Shown here: positions 16,726-26,169 of the stretch, piece by piece | Numbering within the stretch: the stretch's first letter is position 1 | Layout of the letters: each line of letters starts with the position of its first letter | NCBI RefSeq assembly: GCF_900186535.1 | Contig: NZ_FYDE01000005.1 | Span: forward strand, 1,526,895 to 1,590,894 | Length of the DNA: 64,000 bases | Source of the DNA: Marasmitruncus massiliensis | Lineage (GTDB): Bacteria > Bacillota > Clostridia > Oscillospirales > Ruminococcaceae | Reading direction: 5' to 3' | Program-made: the position numbers and the translations under genes | Notes under the pieces: generated by a model | Told to the model about the DNA's origin: nothing | What the model saw: the letters and a program-made list of their open reading frames with translations, nothing else | The model's database searches: none

Positions 16726-17601
16726 ATGACGATTAAAAAACCGGTGCTGGCGGCATCCGGGATTGCCGTGCTGGCGGCTTTTTCCTACTGGCAGAATAAT
16801 GGAATTCAAACATCCCGGTTTACTGTGGAAAGCGAAAAGGTGCCGCCCGCTTTCGAGGGCTTTCGGATTGCCCAGATTTCCGACCTCCATGATAAAACCT
16901 TCGGATATCAACAGAAGCGCCTGATCAACGCGCTGTGCGCCACCGCCCCCGACCTGATTGTCATTACAGGGGATCTGTGCGACTGCAAAGCCGACGTTGC
17001 CCTGTCGGTTGTTCGGGGCGCTGTGGAGCTTGCGCCGGTCTGCTATGTCCCGGGAAATCATGAGGCGCGCTCAAGGGTTTACCACAGGTTGCGCAGGGAG
17101 CTTCGCAGTCTGGGTGTGATTCTGCTGGACGGAAGAAAACTGGTGATTCACAAAAACGGGGACCGCCTTTGCATTTATGGCGCGCTCGACCCGGCATTTT
17201 ACCGCAAGCGCACACTCAAGCGCGATACACCCGAATGTGTTGCGAAATTCGCGGACGTGCTGGGGCAGGCAGCCTGCCGAATCAGTCCGCTGGATTTCAA
17301 TATTCTGCTGTCCCACCGTCCGGAGCAGTTTGACTGTTACGTCCGGAATGGGTTTGACTTGGTGTTCTGCGGACATGCGCACGGCGGCCAGTTCCGGTTC
17401 CCCGGGATTCCGGGGCTATATGCGCCGGAACAGGGAATTTTCCCCTGTTATACCGCCGGGCTTTACCGGCAGGGAGCCTGCACCATGGCGGTCAGCCGCG
17501 GGCTTGGCCCGAGCACGTTTCCCCAGCGGCTCGGGAACCGGCCGGAGCTGGTCTGTGTTACTTTAAAAAGCCGCCGGCCAAATTTTCGTGGAAATTTTTG
17601 A
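16726..17601 (+). CDS. Membrane-anchored calcineurin-like metallophosphoesterase (YkuE type)
   Basis: The 291-residue protein has an N-terminal hydrophobic segment (about residues 8-22) and then the metallophosphoesterase motifs: QISDLHD, ITGDLCD, PGNHEAR, and [11 protein letters not shown] near the end, all with the metal-binding Asp, Asn and His residues intact. YkuE-like enzymes are exported or membrane-attached phosphoesterases; the substrate is unknown. GGCAAGGAGA precedes the ATG. The last four bases overlap an upstream in-frame extension of asnS. Confidence 0.9.
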   Translation: MTIKKPVLAASGIAVLAAFSYWQNNGIQTSRFTVESEKVPPAFEGFRIAQISDLHDKTFGYQQKRLINALCATAPDLIVITGDLCDCKADVALSVVRGAVELAPVCYVPGNHEARSRVYHRLRRELRSLGVILLDGRKLVIHKNGDRLCIYGALDPAFYRKRTLKRDTPECVAKFADVLGQAACRISPLDFNILLSHRPEQFDCYVRNGFDLVFCGHAHGGQFRFPGIPGLYAPEQGIFPCYTAGLYRQGACTMAVSRGLGPSTFPQRLGNRPELVCVTLKSRRPNFRGNF

Positions 17602-17657
17602 CTGAAAGTGGTATAGTGGAAAAGACGATACGATTTCTTGATAAAGGTGGTCGTGAT

Positions 17658-19052
17658 GTGAAAAGGATCGAACTCAAAAAGCTGTTTGCCGCGGTTGAGG
17701 ATTACACGGGTGCGCCGGTAACCGTATGCGGCTGGGTAAAGACAATCAGGGATTCCAAATCGATCGGATTTATAGAACTCAATGACGGATCTTCCTTTCG
17801 CAATCTGCAGGTTGTGCTGGAACAGTCCAAACTGGAGAATTTTTCGGAAGTCGTGAAGCTGAACGTCGGCAGCGCGATTGTGGTTCGCGGCGATATTGTG
17901 TTGACACCCGACGCGAAACAGCCGTTTGAAGTGCATGCACTTTCGGTGGAGATTGAGGGGATTTCACCTCCCGACTATCCGCTCCAGAAAAAACGCCATT
18001 CCCTGGAGTTTTTGCGCTCCATCGCCCATCTGCGCCCCCGTACCAATACCTTTGCGGCTGTATTCCGTGTCCGTTCGGTCGCCGCGTTCGCGATTCACCG
18101 GTTTTTCAATGAGCGGGGATTTGTTTACGCGCACACGCCGCTGATTACGGGCAGCGACTGCGAGGGCGCCGGAGAAATGTTCCGGGTGACCACGCTGGAC
18201 CCCAAGGCACCGCCGCTGAATGAAGGCGGCTCTGTGGACTATACACAGGATTTCTTCGGGAAGGCCACCAGCCTGACGGTATCGGGGCAGCTGGAAGCCG
18301 AATGCATGGCATTGGCGTTCGGCAGCGTTTATACGTTCGGGCCCACCTTCCGCGCTGAAAATTCCAATACCGCCCGCCACGCGGCCGAATTTTGGATGAT
18401 CGAGCCGGAAATCGCCTTTGCCGATCTGGAAGACGATATGCAGCTCGCGCAGGACATGGTCAAGTATGTGCTGTCCTATGTGCTGGAACAGTGCCCGCAG
18501 GAAATGGAGTTTTTCAATAACTTCTATGACAAGGGCCTGATCGAGCGCCTGAATCATATTATTGATTCTGATTTCGGCCATGTCACCTACACCCAGGCGG
18601 TTGAACTGCTGGAAAAAGTAAAAGACAGGTTCCAATACCCGGTTTACTGGGGCTGCGACCTGCAGACGGAGCATGAACGGTATCTGACCGAGGAAATCAT
18701 GAAAAAGCCTGTTTTTGTGACCGATTATCCGAAAGAGATCAAAGCGTTTTACATGCGTATGAATGATGACAACAAAACAGTTGCAGCGGTGGACCTGCTG
18801 GTTCCCGGCATTGGGGAGATCATCGGCGGAAGCCAGCGCGAGGAGCGTTTGGATAAGCTGCTTGCGCGTATGAAAGAACTGGGGCTGAAAGAGGAAGATT
18901 ATAGCTGGTATCTCGATCTGCGCCGGTTTGGCGGGGCAAAGCACGCGGGGTTCGGTCTCGGATTTGAACGCCTGATTATGTATATCACCGGAATTTCCAA
19001 CATCCGCGATGTGCTGCCGTTCCCGAGGACGACCGGTTCGGCGGAATATTAA
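17658..19052 (+). CDS. asnS: Asparagine--tRNA ligase
   Basis: The 464-residue enzyme charges tRNA-Asn. It has an OB-fold anticodon-binding domain ([24 protein letters not shown] near residues 20-45) and a class II core with [22 protein letters not shown] (motif 2) and GFGLGFERL (motif 3). The SNTARH sequence in motif 2 and the overall length of about 463 favour AsnRS over AspRS. The start is the GTG at 17658, with AAAGGTGG seven bases upstream; an in-frame ATG at 17598 would overlap the upstream gene and give a longer than usual protein. No T-box leader is present. Confidence 0.95.
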   Translation: MKRIELKKLFAAVEDYTGAPVTVCGWVKTIRDSKSIGFIELNDGSSFRNLQVVLEQSKLENFSEVVKLNVGSAIVVRGDIVLTPDAKQPFEVHALSVEIEGISPPDYPLQKKRHSLEFLRSIAHLRPRTNTFAAVFRVRSVAAFAIHRFFNERGFVYAHTPLITGSDCEGAGEMFRVTTLDPKAPPLNEGGSVDYTQDFFGKATSLTVSGQLEAECMALAFGSVYTFGPTFRAENSNTARHAAEFWMIEPEIAFADLEDDMQLAQDMVKYVLSYVLEQCPQEMEFFNNFYDKGLIERLNHIIDSDFGHVTYTQAVELLEKVKDRFQYPVYWGCDLQTEHERYLTEEIMKKPVFVTDYPKEIKAFYMRMNDDNKTVAAVDLLVPGIGEIIGGSQREERLDKLLARMKELGLKEEDYSWYLDLRRFGGAKHAGFGLGFERLIMYITGISNIRDVLPFPRTTGSAEY

Positions 19053-19073
19053 TTGATTTAAACAAGCCATTAG

Positions 19074-19117
19074 AAAAAACAGGAACAGCCTGTCCGCGGG
19101 CATGTTCCTGTTTTTTC
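19074..19117 (+). terminator. Terminator after asnS
   Basis: AAAAAACAGGAACA and TGTTCCTGTTTTTT are perfect arms around a GC-rich loop. Confidence 0.9.
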
Positions 19118-19171
19118 TGTACTATCCAGATAAAAAGTACTTTCCGTTTTGGCTTTTTTTTCGTATCACTT

Positions 19172-19210
19172 GATGAATTTTGCAAGTTTAAAAAATTCAT
19201 CTTGCAAAAT
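19172..19210. promoter_or_regulatory. Two interlocked inverted repeats at the aminotransferase promoter
   Basis: GATGAATTTT (19172-19181) pairs with AAAATTCATC (19192-19201), and ATTTTGCAAG (19177-19186) pairs with CTTGCAAAAT (19201-19210). Both are perfect ten-base repeats, they share bases and so exclude each other. The second one covers the probable -35 box. Confidence 0.6.
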
Positions 19211-19228
19211 GGAAGTTTATCGTATAAT
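19202..19228 (+). promoter_or_regulatory. Probable promoter of the aminotransferase gene
   Basis: TTGCAA (19202-19207) and TATAAT (19223-19228), spacer 15 bases, which is short. The leader that follows contains GGAAAC/GTTTCC and GGTTTC/GAAAC inverted repeats. Confidence 0.5.
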
Positions 19229-19342
19229 ATAAGTAAGGTGGAAACGGGCACAGGCCAACAGGTTTCCGTAGAATGTGTTGTGAAATTTACAGGGCGGTTT
19301 CAGCAGACTGGAAACGCACCAAATCATTGGGGGTACAAACCT

Positions 19343-20632
19343 ATGTCACAGTATTCGGAACTATCACACGTTGAACTTGAGCATCTGCACCGCGAACTGA
19401 TGCGGCGCTATGAAGACTGGAAGGGCAGGGGGCTTTCCCTCGACATGTCCCGCGGAAAACCCGCCGGGGATCAGTTCGATCTGATCAGCGGCATGCTGGA
19501 TACGCTCGATTCCAAATCTTCCCTCAAATCGGCGGACGGTTCCGATTGCCGCAATTACGGGGATTTTGACGGGATTCCGGAATGTAAGGCGCTTTTCTGT
19601 GAAATGCTGGGCGTCAGCTTTGACGAGCTTTTTGTCTGCGGGAATTCCAGCCTTTCCATTATGTACGACGCAATCGGCAAGATGATACTGCACGGCGTGC
19701 GCAAAGGCGCTGCGCCGTGGTGCAGGCTGGATAAAGTGAAATTCCTCTGCCCTTCGCCGGGTTATGACCGCCATTTCGCGATTACAGAGCGCTACGGTTT
19801 TGAGTTGATTCCGATTGAGATGACTGCGGAAGGCCCCGATATGGACCAGGTGGAACGGCTGGTGGCTTCGGATGAGAGCATTAAGGGAATCTGGTGCGTT
19901 CCGAAATATTCCAATCCGCAGGGCATTACTTACTCCGATGAAACAGTCCGCCGCTTCGCGCGCATGAAAACCGCTGCGAAGGACTTCATGATTATGTGGG
20001 ATAACGCTTATGCCGTTCATGACCTTTATCCCGGCGACCGTGACCAGGTACTTAATATTCTGGACGAATGCAAAAAAGCCGGTGATCCGGACAGAGTCAT
20101 GATTTTTGCCTCAACCTCCAAGATTTCCTATGCCGGCGCCGGAGTTGCCGCATTTGCGTGTTCTGCGGATAACATGCAGCGGATGAAAAAACTGATGAGC
20201 ATCCAGACCATCGGATTTGATAAAATCAACATGCTACGGCATGCGCGGTATTTTGGAAATCTTGACGGCATTATGACGCATATGGACCGGCAGGCACAAC
20301 TGCTCCGTCCGAAATTTAAAACGGTGCTCGACGCATTCGAACGCAGGCTTGCCGGGAAAGGCATTGCCGAATGGGTGAACCCGAAGGGCGGCTATTTCAT
20401 CTCCCTGGATGTCATGGACGGATGCGCGAAGCGCGTGGTGGGCTTGTGTAAATCCGCGGGCGTTGTGCTCACTTCGGCCGGAGCAACCTTCCCTTATGGG
20501 ATTGACCCGCGCGACCGGAATATCCGCGTCGCCCCGACCTATCCCACTGTGCCTGAGCTCGAGCAGGCGGTGGCGCTGCTTTGCCTGTGTACCGAACTGG
20601 CAGCGGTAGAAAAACTGCTGCTTAAAAAGTAA
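19343..20632 (+). CDS. PLP-dependent aminotransferase, aspartate aminotransferase type (Aminotran_MocR-like family)
   Basis: The 429-residue enzyme belongs to the branch of fold-type I aminotransferases annotated as Aminotran_MocR/aspartate aminotransferase subgroup Ic. Recognisable segments are MSRGKPAGDQ, NYGDFDGIPECK, CGNSSLS, FLCPSPGYDRHF, VPKYSNPQG (substrate and PLP contacts), IMWDNAY, and STSKISYAGAG with the PLP lysine. Despite the family name there is no DNA-binding domain. It most likely interconverts aspartate and oxaloacetate. The start at 19343 follows GGGGGTACAAACCT; upstream in-frame codons overlap the promoter and inverted repeats. Confidence 0.9.
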   Translation: MSQYSELSHVELEHLHRELMRRYEDWKGRGLSLDMSRGKPAGDQFDLISGMLDTLDSKSSLKSADGSDCRNYGDFDGIPECKALFCEMLGVSFDELFVCGNSSLSIMYDAIGKMILHGVRKGAAPWCRLDKVKFLCPSPGYDRHFAITERYGFELIPIEMTAEGPDMDQVERLVASDESIKGIWCVPKYSNPQGITYSDETVRRFARMKTAAKDFMIMWDNAYAVHDLYPGDRDQVLNILDECKKAGDPDRVMIFASTSKISYAGAGVAAFACSADNMQRMKKLMSIQTIGFDKINMLRHARYFGNLDGIMTHMDRQAQLLRPKFKTVLDAFERRLAGKGIAEWVNPKGGYFISLDVMDGCAKRVVGLCKSAGVVLTSAGATFPYGIDPRDRNIRVAPTYPTVPELEQAVALLCLCTELAAVEKLLLKK

Positions 20633-20654
20633 AGAAAATCTGGGATTTTTTACA

Positions 20655-20693
20655 AAAAGGGCGGATGATGAGTTTCAATCATCCGCCTTTTGT
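20655..20693 (+). terminator. Terminator after the aminotransferase
   Basis: AAAGGGCGGATGAT and ATCATCCGCCTTTT form the stem. Its 3' arm overlaps the promoter of purB. Confidence 0.8.
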
Positions 20694-20701
20694 GCTATAC
20701 T
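20673..20701 (+). promoter_or_regulatory. Promoter of purB
   Basis: TTTCAA (20673-20678) and TATACT (20696-20701) are 17 bases apart, with TGTGC making an extended -10. It is built into the preceding terminator hairpin. Confidence 0.6.
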
Positions 20702-20801
20702 ATATAAATATGCACAGAGCTGTTGGAACATCGTTTCAACGGCCTCGGCGGCTGATTTTTGCAGGACAGGGGAAGCAGCCCCTGCGGAAAGGTTGATTTT
20801 G

Positions 20802-22241
20802 ATGAGTGACATGCATGACAGGTATGAAAGCCCGTTTTGCACGCGTTATGCCAGCGAGGAGATGCAGTATGTCTTTTCGGCTGACAACAAATTTAAAACG
20901 TGGCGCAGGCTCTGGATTGCGCTCGCCAAGGCGGAGAAACGGCAGGGCCTGCCGATTACGGAAGAGCAGATCGCCCAGATGGAGGCCCATGCCGACGACA
21001 TCAATTATGATGTGGCGGCCGCGCGGGAAAAGGAATGCCGCCATGATGTGATGAGCCATGTATATGCTTATGGGGTGCAGTGCCCGGACGCGAAAGGGAT
21101 CATCCATCTGGGTGCCACCAGCTGTTATGTGGGTGACAATACCGATATCATCGTCATGCGGGAAGGCCTGAACATTGTCCGCAGAAAGCTGATCAATGTC
21201 CTTTCGCTTCTGGCGGATTTTGCCGTCCGCTATAAGGACATGCCTGCGCTTGCCTATACCCATTTGCAGCCTGCGCAGCTGACCACTGTCGGCAAACGCG
21301 CCACATTGTGGCTGAATGAACTGCTGATGGATTTGGAGGAGGCGGAGCACCGTATTGCTTCGCTCAAACTGCTCGGCAGCAAGGGAACAACCGGCACGCA
21401 GGCCAGCTTTATGGAACTGTTTGATGGGGACACCGTGAAAATCAAAGCGGTGGAGGAAGATATTGCGAAGGAAATGGGCTTTTCGGCGGTGGTCCCGGTA
21501 TCCGGACAGACCTATTCCCGCAAGGTCGACAGCTTTGTGGTGAATGTTTTAGCCGGGATCGCGCAGAGCGCCAGCAAGTTCTCCAACGACCTGCGGTTGC
21601 TTGCGAACTTCAAGGAAATGGAAGAGCCGTTTGAAAAGCAGCAGATCGGTTCCTCGGCCATGCCGTATAAGCGCAACCCCATGCGGAGCGAGCGGATTAC
21701 CGCGCTGTCCCGTTACGTCATGGTAAACTCCCTGAATCCGGAATTCACCGCGGCTACCCAGTGGTTTGAACGGACGCTGGATGACAGCGCGAATAAGCGT
21801 ATTGCGGTTGCGGAGGCGTTCCTCGCCGCCGATGCCATCTTAAAGATCATGCTCAACGTCTGTGACGGCCTTGTGGTTTACCCGAAGATCATCCATCAGC
21901 GGGTGATGCGGGAGCTTCCGTTTATGGCGACGGAGGACATCATGATGCAGGCTGTCAAAAAGGGCGGTGACCGGCAGGAACTGCACGAACGCCTGCGCGT
22001 CCATTCGATTGCCGCCGCGAAGGTGGTTAAGGAGGAGGGCGGCGAAAATGACCTGATTTCCCGCATCTGCGCAGACCCCGCTTTCGGGTTGGAACGCGGC
22101 GAGATCGAAGCCATCCTGGACCCTGTCAGATTTACCGGGCGCAGCAGCCAGCAGGTGGATGAATTTATTCGCGATTTCGTGTCGCCGGTGCTGAACGCAA
22201 ATCAGGAAATCCTTGGCGAACGGGCCCAGCTTTCCGTTTAA
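20802..22241 (+). CDS. purB: Adenylosuccinate lyase
   Basis: The 479-residue enzyme splits adenylosuccinate and SAICAR in purine synthesis. It belongs to the fumarase/aspartase fold: the signature GSSAMPYKRNPMRSE lies near residues 281-295, with HLGATSCYVGDNTD near 105 and the THLQPAQ catalytic-His segment near 155. The ATG at 20802 is chosen because GGAAAGG lies nine bases upstream. No other pur gene is adjacent, so it is separate from any main purine operon. Confidence 0.95.
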   Translation: MSDMHDRYESPFCTRYASEEMQYVFSADNKFKTWRRLWIALAKAEKRQGLPITEEQIAQMEAHADDINYDVAAAREKECRHDVMSHVYAYGVQCPDAKGIIHLGATSCYVGDNTDIIVMREGLNIVRRKLINVLSLLADFAVRYKDMPALAYTHLQPAQLTTVGKRATLWLNELLMDLEEAEHRIASLKLLGSKGTTGTQASFMELFDGDTVKIKAVEEDIAKEMGFSAVVPVSGQTYSRKVDSFVVNVLAGIAQSASKFSNDLRLLANFKEMEEPFEKQQIGSSAMPYKRNPMRSERITALSRYVMVNSLNPEFTAATQWFERTLDDSANKRIAVAEAFLAADAILKIMLNVCDGLVVYPKIIHQRVMRELPFMATEDIMMQAVKKGGDRQELHERLRVHSIAAAKVVKEEGGENDLISRICADPAFGLERGEIEAILDPVRFTGRSSQQVDEFIRDFVSPVLNANQEILGERAQLSV

Positions 22242-22292
22242 AAAGCCGTATCCGGTAAAAGCAGCCGGAGTCTTGTTCCAGTAAGAAATGGA

Positions 22293-22321
22293 TTGACTTT
22301 TTGAGTTGATTCCAATATAAT
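22293..22321 (+). promoter_or_regulatory. Promoter of secD-secF
   Basis: TTGACT (22293-22298) and TATAAT (22316-22321) are exactly 17 bases apart, giving a leader of about 125 bases. Confidence 0.75.
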
Positions 22322-22377
22322 TGTAAAAGTGCCGCATTGGGAAAAACAGTGCGCTTTGGCATAAAGAGAACCATAGT

Positions 22378-22411
22378 CAACCGCAGGAAACGGTTCGGAA
22401 ACCTGCGGTTG
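22378..22411 (+). promoter_or_regulatory. Hairpin in the secD leader
   Basis: CAACCGCAGG and CCTGCGGTTG are perfect ten-base arms around a 14-base loop. No T-run follows, so it is not a standard terminator. Confidence 0.55.
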
Positions 22412-22452
22412 TTGGCTGTGTTGGCAGATATGGTTGCAAGGAGGACAAACAG

Positions 22453-23811
22453 ATGAAAAAAGTTGGCAAGTCGATGTTTTTTGTCATTCTGGCATTAATC
22501 ATCGCGCTGACAGCGCTGTCATTCTTCGGACTGTACGCGTCCTACGGAGATGTCACTACGACATACATCAAGGGCGCGGGGGACATCCGCTGGGGAATTG
22601 ACATCCGGGGAGGCGTTGATGTAACGTTCAGCCCGCCGGAAGGATATGATGCCACCGATGACGAAATGGCCGCGGCTGAATCCATAATCAAGGTGAGGCT
22701 GGTTTCCCAGAACATCACGGATTCCGAAGTCTATACCGATTATAACAAGGACAGAATTATTGTCCGTTTCCCGTGGAAAGCGGAGGAAACGAATTTTAAC
22801 CCTGAAAGCGCCGTGAAGGAGCTGGGCGAAACCGCTCTGCTTACGTTCCGTGAAAATCAGGACGGGCCTACCATTCTGGAAGGCAAACAGGTGGAGTCCG
22901 CGACCGCCGTCGTAAACGCTGAGAACGGCGAGTACGCGGTTTCCCTGAAGCTGACCAAGGACGGCGCCGAGGCTTTCTCGGAGGCGACCGGACGCCTGAT
23001 CGGCCAGCAGATTTCCATCTGGATGGACGAGACAATGATTTCCGCTCCGACTGTTAATTCTCAAATTCCGAACGGCGAAGCGCAGATTACCGGAAGGTTT
23101 ACCGCAGAAGAGGCGAAATCCCTTGCGGACAAGATTAACGGCGGCGCATTGCCGTTTAAGCTCCAGACAGAGAACTTCAGTTCCCTTTCTCCGACGCTTG
23201 GCATCGGTGCGCGCGACGCAATGGTGACGGCAGGAATGATCGCGTTTGTGCTGGTAGCCATTTTCATCATTGTTTTGTACAGAGTCCCCGGAATCGTTGC
23301 CTGTATCGCATTGCTTGGACAGATTGCGGGCTCGATTGCCTGTGTTTCCGGATTCTTCCCCAATATTCCTTCGTTTACGCTGACCCTGCCCGGTATCGCG
23401 GGTATTATCCTGTCCATCGGTATGGGTGTTGACGCGAACGTAATTACTTCCGAGCGTATCAAGGAAGAACTGCAGGTTGGCAAAACACTTGACGGAGCAA
23501 TTGATTCCGGTTTCCACAGAACTTTTTCCGCAATCTTTGACGGTAATATCACCATGGTGCTTGTTGCGGCAGTTCTGATGGGCGCGTTCGGACCTCCGGG
23601 ATCTGTGTTTGCAAGAATGTTCACAGCGATCTTCAGGTGGTTCGGGCCTTCTGCAACGGGCGCAATTTATTCCTTTGGCTTTACGCTGATTGTGGGCGTA
23701 ATCTTCAACTTCCTGATGGGAGTTACGGCTTCCCGGCTGATGCTGAAATCAATCTCCAAATTTAAGCCGTTCAAGAAAGCGTGGCTGTACGGAGGTGCAA
23801 AAAATGATTAA
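22453..23811 (+). CDS. secD: Protein translocase subunit SecD
   Basis: The 452-residue membrane protein pulls secreted proteins outward using the proton gradient, in complex with SecF and SecYEG. It has an N-terminal helix (about residues 9-28), the DIRGGVDVTF motif, a large extracytoplasmic P1-type domain shorter than in Proteobacteria, and five C-terminal helices with LTLPGIAGIILSIGMGVDANVI (motif D4/D5) and a final LMLKS segment. A GCAAGGAGG site precedes the ATG. Its stop overlaps the secF start by eight bases, so the two are made in step. Confidence 0.96.
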   Translation: MKKVGKSMFFVILALIIALTALSFFGLYASYGDVTTTYIKGAGDIRWGIDIRGGVDVTFSPPEGYDATDDEMAAAESIIKVRLVSQNITDSEVYTDYNKDRIIVRFPWKAEETNFNPESAVKELGETALLTFRENQDGPTILEGKQVESATAVVNAENGEYAVSLKLTKDGAEAFSEATGRLIGQQISIWMDETMISAPTVNSQIPNGEAQITGRFTAEEAKSLADKINGGALPFKLQTENFSSLSPTLGIGARDAMVTAGMIAFVLVAIFIIVLYRVPGIVACIALLGQIAGSIACVSGFFPNIPSFTLTLPGIAGIILSIGMGVDANVITSERIKEELQVGKTLDGAIDSGFHRTFSAIFDGNITMVLVAAVLMGAFGPPGSVFARMFTAIFRWFGPSATGAIYSFGFTLIVGVIFNFLMGVTASRLMLKSISKFKPFKKAWLYGGAKND

Positions 23812-24724
23812 TATTGTAGGACGTAAAAAGATCTGGTTTGCTATCTCGTCTACAATTATCATCGTCACCCTGCTGGTTGCGCTGATTTTTGGAGTTGAAC
23901 TGGATATCGAGTTTCGCGGCGGTTCTCTTGTGACCTATTCCTTTGACGGTGAAATTCAAAAAGCGGATTTCCAGTCTGTGATTGAAAACAACCTCGGACA
24001 AAGCATTTCCCTGCAGGAGCAGGAGGATGTGGTAACCGGCAAAGTCAACTATGTTGCTACGCTTTCTTCGAAAGAGGGAATTACACCCGAAAAGCAGGAG
24101 GAGATTACAACTGCTCTTCAGCAGAAATATGCGGATCAGAATGTGCAGGTAGTCTCCACGAGCAATGTCGACCCTGCAATCGGGCACGATTTCTTTGTAA
24201 AATGTGTGGTGGCAGTTGCTGCTGCGGCTCTGCTGATGATTATCTATATCGCGTTCCGTTTCCGTAAAATCGGCGGCTGGTCCGCGGGTGTGTTTGCGGT
24301 TTGCGCTCTGCTGCATGATGTGATGTTTGTATTTGCGGTATTTGTCTTTTTCCGAATCCCGATCAGTCAGAACTTTATTGCGGTAGCTCTGACAATCCTG
24401 GGTTATTCGATTAACGCGACGGTTGTCGTCTATGACCGTATCCGTGAAAACAAGCGTCTAATGGGGGCCAAAACTACTCTGAATGAGTTGGTGAATACTT
24501 CCATTAACCAATCACTTACCAGATCCATTAATACAACGGTTTCTACTGTGTTGGCACTTGCCGCAGTCTGCGCTGTTGCATTGCTGTCCCATGTAGAGTC
24601 CATCATTACTTTTGCGTTCCCAATGCTGGTCGGTATGATTGCAGGTGCGTATTCTTCCATCTGCATTGCGGGCCCGCTGTGGGTGACATGGCAGGATCAT
24701 AAAGCAGCAAAAAAGGCCAAGTAA
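23804..24724 (+). CDS. secF: Protein translocase subunit SecF
   Basis: The 306-residue partner of SecD has the matching layout: N-terminal helix, EFRGGSLVTYSF motif, a short periplasmic-type domain and five helices including VALTILGYSINATVVVYDRIRE and the SLTRSINTTVSTVLAL signature. The ATG at 23804 has GGAGG eight bases upstream and overlaps the end of secD; an in-frame GTG at 23795 sits on the ribosome site itself. Confidence 0.96.
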   Translation: MINIVGRKKIWFAISSTIIIVTLLVALIFGVELDIEFRGGSLVTYSFDGEIQKADFQSVIENNLGQSISLQEQEDVVTGKVNYVATLSSKEGITPEKQEEITTALQQKYADQNVQVVSTSNVDPAIGHDFFVKCVVAVAAAALLMIIYIAFRFRKIGGWSAGVFAVCALLHDVMFVFAVFVFFRIPISQNFIAVALTILGYSINATVVVYDRIRENKRLMGAKTTLNELVNTSINQSLTRSINTTVSTVLALAAVCAVALLSHVESIITFAFPMLVGMIAGAYSSICIAGPLWVTWQDHKAAKKAK

Positions 24725-24740
24725 AGAAGAGATGCTAATT

Positions 24741-24776
24741 ACTGAGCCGCCGGTAACACCGGCGGCTCAGTTTTAA
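24741..24776 (+). terminator. Terminator after secF
   Basis: ACTGAGCCGCCGGT and ACCGGCGGCTCAGT form a perfect 14-base stem around AAC, then TTT. Confidence 0.9.
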
Positions 24777-24791
24777 TCAAAAGGGTTCTCG

Positions 24792-24819
24792 TTGTTTTTT
24801 GGGAATCATAAATTATGAT
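24792..24819 (+). promoter_or_regulatory. Possible promoter of the TIM-barrel gene
   Basis: TTGTTT (24792-24797) and TATGAT (24814-24819) are 16 bases apart. The -10 region lies in a small palindrome, ATCATAAATTATGAT (24805-24819). Confidence 0.4.
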
Positions 24820-24843
24820 CAGTAATCAAAAGGAGTAGAGGCT

Positions 24844-25632
24844 ATGCTGGCAGGGATTTCCACCGCTTGTTTTTATCCGGAACTGACAGAACGGGCGCTT
24901 GCCTGCATATCCGAGTTTGGCGCGCAGGCGGCGGAAATTTTTTTTAATGCGCCAAGCGAACTGGAAGACAGCTTTACAAGACAGCTGAAAGCGGTTGCCG
25001 ACGGCAGCGGAACGCAGATTCTGTCTGTGCACCCGTTTACTTCCGGTCTTGAACCGCTTCTTTTTTTCACAGAGTACCGCCGAAGGACTCTGGACGGGCT
25101 GGAACTTTATAAGCGTTATTTTCATGCGGCAAATATGCTCGGCGCCAAAATTTTTGTATTGCATGGCGACCGTCGTGAAGCTACAAAGCCATACCGCCGT
25201 TATTTTGAGATGTTTGAGGAGCTGGCGGAGACGGGAAGATCGATGGGTATCACTGTGGCGCAGGAAAATGTCCCGAGGTGCGCCAGCTATTGCCCTGAGT
25301 TTTTTACCGCAATGGCAAACGCTCTTCCCGATGCGCGGTTTGTACTTGATACAAAGCAGTGTGTCCGCGCCGGCTATTCGGTTACGCAAATGCTGGATGC
25401 AATGGGGGACAGAATTGTTCATCTGCATATCAGTGATCATAATGAGAAGCATGATTGTCTGCCGGTCGGAAAGGGAATTCTGAACCTTGCAGAACTTATT
25501 GCAGGTCTGAAGAGGTATAGGTATGACGGCGGCCTTGTTTTGGAAGTCTATCGGGATAATTACGGAGCCTTCAGCGAACTCAAGGACAGTTATCGGTATC
25601 TTTTTGAAGCGGTCTACACGGCGGACGCATAG
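24844..25632 (+). CDS. Sugar phosphate isomerase/epimerase-like TIM-barrel protein
   Basis: The 262-residue protein has the xylose isomerase-like TIM-barrel pattern shared by sugar epimerases and endonuclease IV: ISTACFYPE at the start, VHPFTSG, VLHGD, AQENVPR (metal-binding Glu), FVLDTKQCVRAG (Asp), HLHISDHNE (His/Asp) and LVLEVYRD near the end. Metal-ligand positions look intact. AAAAGGAGTAGAG precedes the ATG. Nothing around it reveals a substrate, so no specific reaction is assigned. Confidence 0.82.
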   Translation: MLAGISTACFYPELTERALACISEFGAQAAEIFFNAPSELEDSFTRQLKAVADGSGTQILSVHPFTSGLEPLLFFTEYRRRTLDGLELYKRYFHAANMLGAKIFVLHGDRREATKPYRRYFEMFEELAETGRSMGITVAQENVPRCASYCPEFFTAMANALPDARFVLDTKQCVRAGYSVTQMLDAMGDRIVHLHISDHNEKHDCLPVGKGILNLAELIAGLKRYRYDGGLVLEVYRDNYGAFSELKDSYRYLFEAVYTADA

Positions 25633-25640
25633 AATTTACC

Positions 25641-25669
25641 TTGTCATAAGGGAAAAATCATGTTATGAT
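25641..25669 (+). promoter_or_regulatory. Promoter of nrdR
   Basis: TTGTCA (25641-25646) and TATGAT (25664-25669) are 17 bases apart. Confidence 0.65.
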
Positions 25670-25710
25670 GAAACTCAAGAAAGACTACCGAGATTAAAGG
25701 GGAATCATAA

Positions 25711-26169
25711 ATGAAATGCCCGTTTTGTGGTTATGTAGAAAGCAAAGTGATAGACTCCCGTCCGACCGACGAATCTGAACGCATACGCAGACGCCGCGAA
25801 TGCCTGAAGTGTGAGCGGCGGTTTACGACCTATGAAATTATTGAAACCACGCCTCTTGTCGTAATCAAAAAGGATAAATCAAGGGAGGCGTTCGATTCCG
25901 GAAAACTGTTGCGGGGAATGGTACGTGCCTGCGAAAAACGGCCGGTGTCACTTGCCGTGCTGGAAGAAGCGGTTAACGATATCGAGATGAATCTGCAGAA
26001 TTCACTCGATAAAGAGGTTCCGTCCTATAAAATCGGCGAACTGGCAATGGAAAAGCTGAGGACAATTGACGAGGTGGCTTACGTGCGGTTTGCTTCGGTT
26101 TACCGGCAGTTTAAGGATATTGATTCGTTTATGAAAGAGCTGCAGGCGCTTTTGGAGGCGCGCGGTTAG
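25711..26169 (+). CDS. nrdR: Transcriptional repressor NrdR
   Basis: The 152-residue protein has the NrdR zinc ribbon (Cys3, Cys6, Cys31, Cys34) with DSRPTDE and IRRRRECL between the pairs, followed by an ATP-cone domain with [16 protein letters not shown] and the [11 protein letters not shown] segment. NrdR senses ATP/dATP and represses ribonucleotide reductase genes; no nrd gene or clear NrdR box is in view. It has its own promoter and its stop overlaps, tail to tail, that of the following minus-strand gene. Confidence 0.97.
   Translation: MKCPFCGYVESKVIDSRPTDESERIRRRRECLKCERRFTTYEIIETTPLVVIKKDKSREAFDSGKLLRGMVRACEKRPVSLAVLEEAVNDIEMNLQNSLDKEVPSYKIGELAMEKLRTIDEVAYVRFASVYRQFKDIDSFMKELQALLEARG

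Noticed and set aside
22378-22411. The secD leader hairpin as a terminator
   Set aside because: No T-run follows the stem, so termination is not supported; kept only as a leader hairpin.
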